A DNA stretch of 24,424 nucleotides from JAZDFP01 sp043801445 (GCA_043801445.1 JAZDMB010000017.1:1-24424); one strand, 5' to 3'. Positions 1-7,456 are shown, counted from the stretch's first letter. Notes: generated by a model from the letters alone, not told the origin. Made by a program: numbers and translations.

Positions 1-386
1 TTACCCAAAGGTGAATCTTTAGAACAAGTAATCACAACAATTTTCACGCCTATTTTCTTAAGAGTTGGTATCAAACGTATCACCTCTTCGGTCTCACCGC
101 TATTAGAAAGCGCCAAAACAATATCATCTTTAACCACCCTGCCTAAATCACCATGATAAGCCTCAGCCGGATGCAGGAATAATGAAGGCGTACCGGTTGA
201 TGCCAAAGTAGCCGAAATCTTCTGTCCGATTAAACCGGTTTTACCCATACCGGTTACCACAATACGCCCTTTACAGGCCAGAATCAATTTTGCCGCGTCT
301 TGGAACTTCTTATTAATCAAAGGGATAAGTGATTTAATCGCGGCCATCTCACTACGCAGGACATTACGCGCATACTTTATATCCAT
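1..386 (-). CDS. kdsD: Arabinose-5-phosphate isomerase, SIS domain (KdsD/KpsF/GutQ family), 3' part outside window
   Basis: The reverse strand encodes about 128 residues from an ATG at 386, running off the window edge. The product should interconvert ribulose-5-phosphate and arabinose-5-phosphate, the first step to KDO for lipopolysaccharide. Visible family motifs are VVTGMGKTGLIGQKISATLA, then STGTPSLFLHPAEAYHGDLG, then LALSNSGETEEVIRL, which is the sugar-isomerase (SIS) core with its Ser-rich phosphate site and the HPAEA-HGDLG segment typical of KdsD/KpsF. Full-length family members continue with paired CBS domains, which would lie to the left of base 1. There is no Shine-Dalgarno before the ATG, but a sigma70-like promoter ends 7 nt upstream, suggesting a leaderless mRNA. 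GutQ-type paralogues cannot be excluded without the rest of the locus. Confidence 0.9.
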   Translation of the reverse strand, partial: MDIKYARNVLRSEMAAIKSLIPLINKKFQDAAKLILACKGRIVVTGMGKTGLIGQKISATLASTGTPSLFLHPAEAYHGDLGRVVKDDIVLALSNSGETEEVIRLIPTLKKIGVKIVVITCSKDSPLG

Positions 387-393
387 GCTATTG

Positions 394-422
394 CTTATAT
401 TATGATAACCTCAAAAATACAA
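394..422 (-). promoter_or_regulatory. Candidate sigma70-like promoter of the kdsD-like gene
   Basis: On the minus strand TTGTAT (422-417) and TATAAG (399-394) are separated by exactly 17 nt. Only 7 nt separate the -10 box from the ATG at 386, so the predicted start site falls on or one base before the start codon. Confidence 0.55.
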
Positions 423-433
423 GAAAAAGATGA

Positions 434-540
434 ACACGAATAACACAAATATAAGTGCTTTCGTTTACAAAATTGAATATAAACGGATAGTTAATTAAAT
501 TATTATTCGTGAGATTCGTTCTATTCGTGTGATTCGTGTT
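434..540. repeat. ATTCGTG-type 9-bp quasi-tandem repeats in inverted arrangement
   Basis: Four units beginning ATTCGT start at 505, 514, 523 and 532, a strict 9-bp period. The opposite-strand counterpart AACACGAATAACACAAAT occupies 434-451. The two copies could form an inverted pair. They fill most of the spacer between the divergent kdsD-like gene and uvrB, and a GTG inside the last unit (536) creates a false upstream start for uvrB. Confidence 0.7.
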
Positions 541-550
541 CTCTTTTCTT

Positions 551-2545
551 ATGAATCAATTCAAATTAGTCAGTAAATTCAAACCTTGCGGTGACCAGCC
601 ACAGGCAATCAAGCAACTTACCGAAAGTATCACCTCAGGCAAAAAACACAACGTTCTTTTGGGTGTGACCGGCTCTGGTAAAACCTTCACTGTGGCGAAT
701 GTTATCAAGAATATCAACAGACCAGTCTTGGTTATTTCGCATAACAAAACCCTTGCCGCCCAATTATATGCCGAGTTCAAGGAATTCTTCCCTAATAATT
801 CTGTTAATTATTTCGTGAGTTATTACGATTATTACCAGCCTGAGGCATATATCCCGCAGCGGGATATTTACATAGAAAAAGATGCTTCTATTAATGAGAA
901 TCTAGAACGGCTTCGTTTGGCTGCAACCAGCGCCCTTCTTTCACGCCGTGATGTAATTATCGTGGCAAGCGTTTCCTGTATTTACAACTTGGGTTCTCCT
1001 GAAGATTATGCCGAGATGACACTGAGCATCAAAAAGGGTGACGGATTTTCCAGAAAGGATTTCCTGAAGAAATTGGTTGATATGCAATATGAACGCAATG
1101 ATACCGAACTTAAGCCGGGCAGTTTCCGCACCCGGGGCGGTGAGGCTATAGAGATATTCCCGCCTTATCAGGATAATGCTATTCGCATTATAATGGAAGA
1201 CAACTTCAGCCAAATCCTGCTTGTTCATCCGCTGACAGGCAAGACCGTTTCAGAACTTGACCAATACATGCTCTTTCCAACCAAGCATTTTATTATTCCC
1301 GAGAGTAAAATCAGCCGGGGCGTAGAATCCATCCGCCAAGAATTAGAAGAACATCTCAAGGTCTTGCAGAAGCAGGGTAAGATGTTGGAAGCCCAGCGGC
1401 TCCAGACCAGGACTAATTACGATTTGGAGATGATAACGGAAATCGGTTATTGCAAGGGCATCGAAAACTATTCCCGCCATTTCAGCGGCAGGCTGGCCGG
1501 CCAGAGAACGACCACGCTCATAGATTATTTTCCCGATGATTTTATTACTTTAGTGGATGAATCCCACGTAACCATCCCGCAGATACGGGGAATGTATAAC
1601 GGAGACAGGGCGCGCAAGGAAGTTCTGATAGAATACGGATTCCGACTGCCTTCGGCGCTGGATAATCGCCCGATGAAATTTCCCGAATGGGAAACTGCTA
1701 TAAAACAATCGGTTTTTATTTCTGCCACACCCGGTCCGTATGAATTGGGCCTGATAGACAAGAAAGAAATAGTTGAGCAGATTATCAGGCCGACGGGACT
1801 GGTTGACCCGGCTATTATTATTAGACCGATTACCGGACAGATTGACGACCTTATCAAACGAATCCGGGAGCGGATAAAGAATAAGGAGCGGGTTCTTATC
1901 ACTACTTTAACCAAACGATTGGCAGAGGAATTAAGTTATTTCCTGCAGGAGAATAAAATAAAAGGCAAATACCTCCATTCCGAAATACAAACTATTGAGC
2001 GTGTGAAGATACTCAACGAATTACGAGAAGGTAAATTTGATGTCCTGGTCGGCGTTAACCTGCTCAGGGAAGGCCTGGATTTACCGGAGGTCTCGTTAGT
2101 CGCCATTCTTGACGCTGACAAAGAGGGATTTTTACGTTCGGCAACTTCCATTATCCAGACCGTAGGCAGGACTGCCCGTAATGTCAATGGCGAAGTCGTG
2201 CTTTATGCGGACCTGATGACCGATTCTATCAATAAGGCGGTTGGCGAAACCACCAGACGCAGGAATATTCAGTTGAAATATAACAAAAAGAATAATATCA
2301 CTCCGAAGACCATCAAGAAGGAAATACTAAAAGGTATTGAAATGGAGGTTAGGGGCAAGCAGATTAGCGCCCGGTCTATCGGTATGAAATTAGAGGCATA
2401 TAATAAAACGGAATTGGTCCAGGAATTAGAAAAAGAGATGTATGAAGCCGCCGAGAAACTGGATTTTGAATACGCCGCTCAGGTCAGGGATGCTATCAAG
2501 AACATAAAAACGGAAACAAAAGCCAACCGCACTTCAAATATATAG
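551..2545 (+). CDS. uvrB: UvrABC excinuclease subunit B
   Basis: UvrB is the damage-verifying helicase-like subunit of nucleotide excision repair: it receives DNA from UvrA2 and recruits UvrC. Numbered from ATG 551, the 664 residues show Walker A GVTGSGKT near residue 40, the YYDYYQPEAYIP beta-hairpin that clamps damaged DNA near 90, the DESHVT Walker B box near 335, SATPG near 380, and the helicase-VI motif QTVGRTARN near 540. A C-terminal UVR motif (KEMYEAAEKLDFEYAAQVRD) ends the protein. Length is normal for the family. I prefer ATG 551 over the in-frame GTG at 536, because the GTG lies in a dispersed repeat and family members start close to the FKLVSKFKPCGDQ segment. No Shine-Dalgarno is visible. 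No uvrA or uvrC is nearby. Confidence 0.98.
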   Translation: MNQFKLVSKFKPCGDQPQAIKQLTESITSGKKHNVLLGVTGSGKTFTVANVIKNINRPVLVISHNKTLAAQLYAEFKEFFPNNSVNYFVSYYDYYQPEAYIPQRDIYIEKDASINENLERLRLAATSALLSRRDVIIVASVSCIYNLGSPEDYAEMTLSIKKGDGFSRKDFLKKLVDMQYERNDTELKPGSFRTRGGEAIEIFPPYQDNAIRIIMEDNFSQILLVHPLTGKTVSELDQYMLFPTKHFIIPESKISRGVESIRQELEEHLKVLQKQGKMLEAQRLQTRTNYDLEMITEIGYCKGIENYSRHFSGRLAGQRTTTLIDYFPDDFITLVDESHVTIPQIRGMYNGDRARKEVLIEYGFRLPSALDNRPMKFPEWETAIKQSVFISATPGPYELGLIDKKEIVEQIIRPTGLVDPAIIIRPITGQIDDLIKRIRERIKNKERVLITTLTKRLAEELSYFLQENKIKGKYLHSEIQTIERVKILNELREGKFDVLVGVNLLREGLDLPEVSLVAILDADKEGFLRSATSIIQTVGRTARNVNGEVVLYADLMTDSINKAVGETTRRRNIQLKYNKKNNITPKTIKKEILKGIEMEVRGKQISARSIGMKLEAYNKTELVQELEKEMYEAAEKLDFEYAAQVRDAIKNIKTETKANRTSNI

Positions 2546-2553
2546 AAAATTAA

Positions 2554-2817
2554 TGTCTTAGGTAGATGGGGTGGGTATCCATTACTACCCCAGGGGGTAT
2601 CTACTATTACTATAGGGGGTATCCATTAGTAGTGTAGGGGATATCTATTAGTAGGTGGGGGAATATCTACTAGTAGTGGAGGGGGTATCTATTAGTAGTA
2701 TAGGGGGTATATATCAGTAGGCGGGGGGATATCCGTTAGTAGTGGAGGGGGTATCCCATAGTAGGTGGGGGGATATCTAGGGGTAGTAGGGGGGATATCT
2801 ACTAGTAGTAGGGGGGA
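2554..2817. repeat. Strictly phased 22-bp tandem array, about twelve degenerate units
   Basis: TATC-type anchors occur at 2576, 2598, 2620, 2642, 2664, 2686, 2708, 2730, 2752, 2774, 2796 and 2818: every step is exactly 22 bp. A weaker unit starts at 2554. Each unit reads roughly TATC, then TATTAGTAGT, then a spacer ending in a run of 4-6 G. Units differ at many positions yet no insertion or deletion is seen. Because 22 is not a multiple of 3 and TAG triplets recur, all frames are closed, so it is not coding. The rest of this 383-base convergent spacer (2546-2928) holds only the palindromes at 2812-2847 and a weak 6-bp inverted repeat (2881-2886/2900-2905). Confidence 0.95.
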
Positions 2818-2847
2818 TATCCCCCGGGATATACGGGTATATCCCCC
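2812..2847. repeat. G/C-capped palindromes closing the 22-bp array
   Basis: GGGGGATATCCCCC (2812-2825) is a perfect 14-bp palindrome. Directly after it, GGGATATAC (2826-2834) and GTATATCCC (2837-2845) form a perfect 9-bp inverted repeat with a 2-nt loop. The GGGGGATAT at 2812 can also pair with ATATCCCCC at 2839-2847. No T-run follows on either strand, so an ordinary intrinsic terminator is not well supported, although it sits between convergent genes. Confidence 0.8.
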
Positions 2848-2928
2848 TCCCCCTTGAGAAATCAGCAGGTGTTTTTATTGTAACCTCTTTGTAATAAATA
2901 GGTTATTATAAAAAATGGTGTGATATTT

Positions 2929-4170
2929 TTATGATTTGCTTTGATTTCTTATGGCTTCAATTCTCTTTAATACAGGAGGGTGAGTATAATCTAAAAATAC
3001 CTTTAAGGGATGCGGGGTCAGGTTGGACAGGTTTTCTACAGTCAATTTCTTTAATGCTGTAATAGATGCCTCTGGTTTTTTGTATGTCTCTATTTCATAG
3101 GCATCGGCTTCATATTCATACTTTCGAGAAATAATATTGCCGAAAATAGAGAAAATCATACTAATCGGGGTGTAGAGAAATCCGAAAAAGAAAAGACCGG
3201 CATAAATCGAGGTGTGCTCCATCTTGAAGGCGGCGAATAACCCTTCGTTATTGACGAATAATGACAGTATATAAAACATCAATCCCATAGTAAGAAGACC
3301 CATAGCCATCCCTTTGATAATATGTTTTTTCTTATAATGCCCGACTTCGTGCGCCAGGATGCAAACGAGTTCGTCAACAGTCTGTTTGGCAATCAGGGTA
3401 TCATATAAGACGATACGTTTATATTTACCGAATCCAATAAAAAAGGCGTTTGATTTGGTGGAACGGCGCGAGGCATCCATCTTGAAAATACCCTTCAATT
3501 TGAAGTTCTGATGGTTAGCATATTTCTCGATTTCCTGTTTGAGTTCGCCGTCTTCTAACGGGATATATTTATTGAATAAAGGCATAATCACTACCGGCGC
3601 AATGAATGTTACGAATAGCGTGAATAAGGTTACGCCCACCCAGCAGCAAACCCAAGCCCAGCTGCCCATCTCGCCGAAGAACCAGAGTATTCCGGTAAAA
3701 ACTATCCCGCCGATAATGGCGCCCAGCAATAAACCTTTTAATATGTCCAGAATGAAGGTCTTGACCGTGGTTTTGTTGAACCCGTATTTTTCTTCTATCA
3801 CGAAGGTGTCATAGACGGAAAACGGAAGCCCTATCAGATAGATTGCCAGGACCAATATAGCGGCGAAAATCAAGCCGGTGATAATTTCACCATATCCGAA
3901 ACCACGGGCGATTTTATCCACGATATTGAATCCGCCCATCAGGATAAAAGCCACCGTTATCACGGTGAATAACGTGTCCTTGATAATCCCGAAATTAATA
4001 TTTTCTCTGAGATACACCTGCGATGTTTTGTATTTATCCGCGTCGTAATAACCCTCGAATTCTTTGGGTAAAACCGGCGAGGCATTCCTTACGTTCAAGA
4101 TATCTACCACAGAATCAAGGATGTATTTACCGACCAGAATGATTAAAATTATAACCAAGTAAGTATTCAT
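2929..4170 (-). CDS. M48A-family membrane metalloprotease, Ste24/CAAX prenyl protease 1 type
   Basis: This multi-pass membrane zinc protease has 413 residues from ATG 4170. The catalytic motif HEVGH lies at residues 274-278 (two zinc-ligand His and the catalytic Glu), and EYEAD near 350-355 supplies the downstream Glu ligand. Hydrophobic segments flank both sites, and the N-terminal half contains the Ste24-type region around SVYDTFVIEEKYGFNKTT. In eukaryotes Ste24 trims CAAX-prenylated proteins; bacterial homologues are more likely membrane-protein quality-control enzymes, so the substrate is unknown. A GTG 15 bases upstream (4185) is in frame but lies within a dispersed ACAGATTA repeat, so I chose the ATG before NTYLVIILIILV. 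It converges on uvrB across the 22-bp array. Confidence 0.92.
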   Translation of the reverse strand: MNTYLVIILIILVGKYILDSVVDILNVRNASPVLPKEFEGYYDADKYKTSQVYLRENINFGIIKDTLFTVITVAFILMGGFNIVDKIARGFGYGEIITGLIFAAILVLAIYLIGLPFSVYDTFVIEEKYGFNKTTVKTFILDILKGLLLGAIIGGIVFTGILWFFGEMGSWAWVCCWVGVTLFTLFVTFIAPVVIMPLFNKYIPLEDGELKQEIEKYANHQNFKLKGIFKMDASRRSTKSNAFFIGFGKYKRIVLYDTLIAKQTVDELVCILAHEVGHYKKKHIIKGMAMGLLTMGLMFYILSLFVNNEGLFAAFKMEHTSIYAGLFFFGFLYTPISMIFSIFGNIISRKYEYEADAYEIETYKKPEASITALKKLTVENLSNLTPHPLKVFLDYTHPPVLKRIEAIRNQSKS

Positions 4171-4179
4171 ATTTATTTT

Positions 4180-4201
4180 AGCCACAGATTACACAGATTA
4201 A
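4180..4201. repeat. ACAGATTA-type dispersed repeat, copy 1 of a perfect 22-bp inverted pair
   Basis: The 22 bases here are the exact reverse complement of 5225-5246. The core GCCACAGATTACACAGATTA has two 9-bp quasi-tandem units (ACAGATTAC, ACAGATTAA). The pair flanks the methyltransferase gene. Confidence 0.85.
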
Positions 4202-4239
4202 ATTAGTGTGTACGGAATTTCAAAGATAAAATATAAATA

Positions 4240-4322
4240 AGTAAACGGATTAAACAGATTAAAACCGATTAAGCAGAAAGTTCTATTAGTTAAATCTGTT
4301 CAATCCGCTTAATCAGTTTACT
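4240..4322. repeat. Imperfect inverted repeat of GGATTAAACAGATT-type elements
   Basis: AGTAAAC (4240-4246) pairs with GTTTACT (4316-4322). Inside these arms GGATTAAACAGATT on the left matches, at one mismatch, the reverse complement of AATCTGTTCAATCC on the right. It occupies the spacer between the protease gene and the 3' end of the methyltransferase gene and has no T-run, so it looks like a repeat pair more than a terminator. Confidence 0.6.
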
Positions 4323-4330
4323 CTTCTATG

Positions 4331-5149
4331 TTATTTATACGCAATTAATCTGATATTAAGCATGGGTTTAAATAATGATGATTTACCCAATAGAATTCTT
4401 AATGTATAAGGTAATCCGCTGACTAAAAATTCACACCACTTCATAGGAAATACCGGCAGTATCATAAATATTCCCATTAATTTAAAATACATCCTGACTT
4501 TATTGAACCCGGTTTTCCGCAGAAGATTATGTAATTCGGCATGGGAATATTCCTTCAGATGCATCCCGGCGGCTATCCTATCAAAATTCTTCGAGCCATC
4601 GTGCGGTCCGAAAATACGGTTGGGCGTAATGCAGATATAGATACCGCCCGGAGCCACTGTTTTATAAACATTCCGGAGATGCTCTATGGTATCATCAGGA
4701 TGAAGGTGTTCTATGACATGGCGGGAATAGGCGATATTGACAGTATTTTCCGGAACGCCGATAGTACAGGCATCCACGACGATGAGTTTGAAATTAGCCG
4801 GATAAGCCGGATGATGGGAAATATTGCTTGATGCCTCGATGGCATAAACCTGCCTGACGATTTTGCTTGTCTCCAGCGATAGTTTGCAATTTCCGGCACC
4901 GATATCCATAAATACGGTCTCGGAAGTCAGAAATGGTTTCAGCCATTTCAGTTGCGGAGACGGTTTATTCCATTTCTCGGGAGTGTTTTTCTGGACCACG
5001 GCGCGCAGGGAAGGAATTCCCGTGAATAATTCATTATAAACGCTTGAATATAAAGCGGGTCGTTCTTTTTTATCCGCCTTTTTTAGCTTATCTGCTAAAC
5101 TCTTTTCCAATTCATAACGCTTCTTAATTTCTTCAAGAGATTGGGTCAT
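4331..5149 (-). CDS. Class I SAM-dependent methyltransferase, substrate unknown
   Basis: From ATG 5149 the product has 272 residues. A charged, probably helical N-terminus (1-30) precedes a Rossmann methyltransferase domain: SAM-binding motif I DIGAGNCKLSLE at 82-93, the acidic end of strand 2 (AIEAS, 103-107), YSRHVIEHLHPDD at 141-153, and VAPGGIYICITPN near 165-177. The last 60 residues are hydrophobic and basic and may contact membrane. The start is fixed by GAGGAG (5161-5156) placed 6 nt before the ATG, the best ribosome site among the minus-strand genes. An extended reading to 5209 would translate an adjacent repeat-like spacer. Similar enzymes modify lipids, polysaccharides or small molecules; neighbouring asnB-like and envelope genes make a cell-surface glycan role possible but unproven. 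Confidence 0.85.
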   Translation of the reverse strand: MTQSLEEIKKRYELEKSLADKLKKADKKERPALYSSVYNELFTGIPSLRAVVQKNTPEKWNKPSPQLKWLKPFLTSETVFMDIGAGNCKLSLETSKIVRQVYAIEASSNISHHPAYPANFKLIVVDACTIGVPENTVNIAYSRHVIEHLHPDDTIEHLRNVYKTVAPGGIYICITPNRIFGPHDGSKNFDRIAAGMHLKEYSHAELHNLLRKTGFNKVRMYFKLMGIFMILPVFPMKWCEFLVSGLPYTLRILLGKSSLFKPMLNIRLIAYK

Positions 5150-5155
5150 CAATAT

Positions 5156-5161
5156 CTCCTC
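5156..5161 (-). promoter_or_regulatory. Strong ribosome binding site of the methyltransferase
   Basis: GAGGAG on the minus strand, six bases before ATG 5149. It selects this start over the in-frame upstream one at 5209. Confidence 0.75.
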
Positions 5162-5224
5162 AGATTTTAACCACGAGATTAGCACCAAGTAGGTAAACCA
5201 GATTTCCACAAGATTTTCCCGTTT

Positions 5225-5246
5225 TTAATCTGTGTAATCTGTGGCT
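5225..5246. repeat. ACAGATTA-type dispersed repeat, copy 2 of a perfect 22-bp inverted pair
   Basis: Exact reverse complement of 4180-4201. It lies just beyond the 3' end of asnB and upstream of the methyltransferase. Confidence 0.85.
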
Positions 5247-5251
5247 TAAAC

Positions 5252-7159
5252 TTAATCAATAAATGTCTGGAACCAGATTTCCAATACCAATAACGCCCAG
5301 AGCCGGGAGCCATTATCAACCCTGCCTGCAAAATGTTCTTTCATCAGGTGCTGAACCGCCTCGGGCTGTAAATAATTCCGCTTTTTGATTGCCTCCGAAG
5401 AAAGCGTTTTCTGGATATAACCCTTTAAATCATTCCTAAACCAGCGGCTGATTGGAACTCCGAATCCCATTTTTCCGCGTATTAAAATCCGGTCAGGCAC
5501 AAATCCCTTGAGCGCCTTTTTGAGGATATACTTCAAGGTAAAACCTTTCAGTTTCATGGCAGACGGTATCTGCGACGTAAACCCGACAAGTTTATGGTCA
5601 AGAAACGGCGAACGGGATTCCAGAGAATTTGCCATACTCGCAATATCCATCTTGACTAACAAATCATCCGGCAGATATGACATCATATCGGTATAAAGCA
5701 TCCGGTCTAACGACGTTTTGGCCGGCGCGTTATTATAAAGATTCAGCATATAATTCTCTGTGGCGTCTCCAATAGATTTTTTCAGTTCATCTCTTAGCCA
5801 GGGCTGATAAAGTCTTTGCCTGTTAACGGCATCAAAGCATAGTTGCCACTGGAGGTATCTTTGAGCCGGCTGTAGATGGGCTACCTTGGTAAATCGTTTG
5901 AGCCGGGTGAAGAATTTCCGCGGGTCGGCATTGCCCGACGGCAATATCATATGATGTATCAGCTTGCTCAGGCCTCTGACCATCGGCTGTGAAATAAGTT
6001 TCTGCGCCAGATAACGCGGATAACCGGCGAAATTCTCGTCGCCGCCGTCGCCGTTTAAGGCAACCGTCACGTGTTTCCTGGTTTCATTAGCCACATAATA
6101 ACTCGGTAACATAGACGAATCGGCATACGGCTCGCTATAATGCCACACTAATTTGGGTAATATCTCGATAACCTTGGGAGTGACGATAAATTCATGGTGC
6201 TCGGTCTTGAAATGGTCAGCCACAAGCTTAGCGTATTTTAGTTCCGAATAATCTGATTCCGAGAATCCGATAGAAAACGTCTTGACCGGTTTGGTGGAAT
6301 GTTTCGCCATCAAACCGACCACGGCAGATGAATCAATCCCGCCTGAAAGCAAAGCCCCCAACGGCACATCGCTGACCATCCTGATTTTGGTGGCTTCTTC
6401 AAGCAAATCCATAACCCGTCTGGAATATTCCCCTGCCGGCAGTATCATTTTCTTCTGATAATCAAGGTGCCAGTATTTCTCAATCTTGATATTACCTTTG
6501 GCATCGCAGATGAGATAACTTGCCGGCGGAAGTTTCCTTATCTGTTTGAAGATAGTCAAAGGAGCAGGTATATAATAATATGAAAGATAATAATCCAGCG
6601 CCTCCGAATCTATATCCTTTTTGATTTCGGGGTTCCGGAGAATGGCTTTGAGTTCGGATGAGAAGATAAGATATTTATTATCGTGGGCATAGCAAAGCGG
6701 TTTCTTGCCGAGCCGGTCGCGGGCTAAGAATAACTTTTGTTTATTATTGTCCCAGAGCGCCAGGGCAAACATCCCCCTCAAATATTTGAGGCAATTAATA
6801 CCTAAATCCTCATAAAGATGAACGATTACTTCCGTATCGGATTGGGTATAAAAAGTATGCCCCCTTTTTTCTAAATCTTCGCGTAAAGACCTGAAATTAT
6901 ATATCTCGCCGTTAAGGACTATCCAGATGGATTTGTCTTCGTTGTGAATAGGCTGGTCACCGGTCTGGAGGTCAATAATTGCCAGGCGTCTGATGCCTAA
7001 TCCGACCGGAATATTATCCGAATGCTGGTCGGTTGAAAGGTAGATTCCCTCGCTATCCGGACCGCGATGAATGATTGTCTCGCACATCCGATGAATCAGT
7101 TCCTTCGGAATCATGCTCTTGGCTGAATCGAGATTTATTCTACCGCAAATACCGCACAT
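5252..7159 (-). CDS. asnB: Asparagine synthase (glutamine-hydrolysing)
   Basis: This two-domain amidotransferase has 635 residues. After Met removal Cys2 (MCGICG) is the glutaminase nucleophile; RRLAIIDLQTGDQP (57-70), LNGEIYNF (82-89) and the SDTEV loop near 107 complete the N-terminal Ntn domain. The synthetase domain carries the ATP PP-loop SGGIDSS at 272-278 and the conserved SYLPDDLLVKMDIASMA and SRSPFLDH region near 500-530. It should make asparagine from aspartate, glutamine and ATP in the cytoplasm. Very similar proteins of this length are associated with exopolysaccharide or exosortase loci, where they amidate surface sugars; the neighbouring methyltransferase fits either reading. 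No Shine-Dalgarno is seen; a TATAAT lies 8 nt before the ATG. Confidence 0.94.
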   Translation of the reverse strand: MCGICGRINLDSAKSMIPKELIHRMCETIIHRGPDSEGIYLSTDQHSDNIPVGLGIRRLAIIDLQTGDQPIHNEDKSIWIVLNGEIYNFRSLREDLEKRGHTFYTQSDTEVIVHLYEDLGINCLKYLRGMFALALWDNNKQKLFLARDRLGKKPLCYAHDNKYLIFSSELKAILRNPEIKKDIDSEALDYYLSYYYIPAPLTIFKQIRKLPPASYLICDAKGNIKIEKYWHLDYQKKMILPAGEYSRRVMDLLEEATKIRMVSDVPLGALLSGGIDSSAVVGLMAKHSTKPVKTFSIGFSESDYSELKYAKLVADHFKTEHHEFIVTPKVIEILPKLVWHYSEPYADSSMLPSYYVANETRKHVTVALNGDGGDENFAGYPRYLAQKLISQPMVRGLSKLIHHMILPSGNADPRKFFTRLKRFTKVAHLQPAQRYLQWQLCFDAVNRQRLYQPWLRDELKKSIGDATENYMLNLYNNAPAKTSLDRMLYTDMMSYLPDDLLVKMDIASMANSLESRSPFLDHKLVGFTSQIPSAMKLKGFTLKYILKKALKGFVPDRILIRGKMGFGVPISRWFRNDLKGYIQKTLSSEAIKKRNYLQPEAVQHLMKEHFAGRVDNGSRLWALLVLEIWFQTFID

Positions 7160-7167
7160 AAATATAA

Positions 7168-7198
7168 ATTATAAAACCATGATATTAATCAGTTACAA
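7168..7198 (-). promoter_or_regulatory. Possible asnB promoter with very short leader
   Basis: TATAAT (7173-7168) ends 8 nt before ATG 7159. The best -35 is TTGTAA (7198-7193) with a long 19-nt spacer, so this is weaker than the bioF and kdsD promoters. Confidence 0.35.
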
Positions 7199-7276
7199 GA
7201 AAACTTCGAAACCACAGATGAACACAGATAAACACGGATTATATCTAATTGTCAAGAAAACTTCGTAACCACAGAT
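7197..7276. repeat. 57-bp-spaced direct repeat of CCACAGAT-type elements
   Basis: A 23-base segment, AAGAAAACTTCG plus a CCACAGAT tail, occurs at 7197-7219 and again at 7254-7276 with one mismatch. Each copy continues into CACAGAT or ACGGATTA-type units. It belongs to the same dispersed family as 4180-4201. Confidence 0.75.
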
Positions 7277-7300
7277 TAATACGGATAATTAACGATATTT

Positions 7301-7357
7301 TATAAGAAGGCCATGAGAAACAGGAATAATTTTCTAGGTTTCATGGTTTCCTTATAG
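7301..7357. repeat. Imperfect long hairpin next to the REP-like pair
   Basis: The arm TATAAGAAGGCCATGAGAAAC (here split as TATAAG, AAGGCCATGA, GAAAC) at 7301-7321 pairs imperfectly with GTTTCATGGTTTCCTTATAG at 7338-7357, loop about 16 nt. No T-run follows. Confidence 0.5.
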
Positions 7358-7432
7358 TTATCCCTATTAGCGGGATCCCGTCGTCCAGAGGGACACTACG
7401 AGCTTCAATGAGGCTCGTCCCGTTAGGGATAA
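7358..7432. repeat. REP/BIME-like inverted pair with branched fold
   Basis: TTATCCCT (7358-7365) pairs with AGGGATAA (7425-7432) and CGGGA (7371-7375) with TCCCG (7418-7422), giving a two-part outer stem. Inside it, GTCC/GGAC (7383-7394) and GAGC/GCTC (7400-7416) can form two small hairpins. Both ends are versions of one unit, TCCCG-TTA-GGGATAA, in opposite orientation. A related TCCCGTTAGG is at 23944-23953. With the two entries above this accounts for most of the 297-base spacer 7160-7456; I see no gene in it. Confidence 0.6.
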
Positions 7433-7456
7433 ATAAATCCTGATAATCTGAGTTCA

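Noticed and set aside
1525..1914. 129-codon open frame opposite uvrB
   Set aside because: It is antisense to the conserved helicase core of uvrB, with no recognisable domain or start signal.
2554..2817. Repetitive coding sequence
   Set aside because: The 22-bp period shifts frame each unit and TAG triplets close all three forward frames.
2554..2847. CRISPR array
   Set aside because: Units are contiguous 22-bp degenerate repeats with no unique spacers, and no cas gene is nearby.
2881..2905. Intrinsic terminator TAACCT/AGGTTA
   Set aside because: The stem is only 6 A+T-rich pairs with a 13-nt loop and no clean T-run; too weak to call.
4180..5246. Insertion sequence bounded by the 22-bp inverted repeats
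   Set aside because: The enclosed gene is a methyltransferase, not a transposase, and no target-site duplication is evident.
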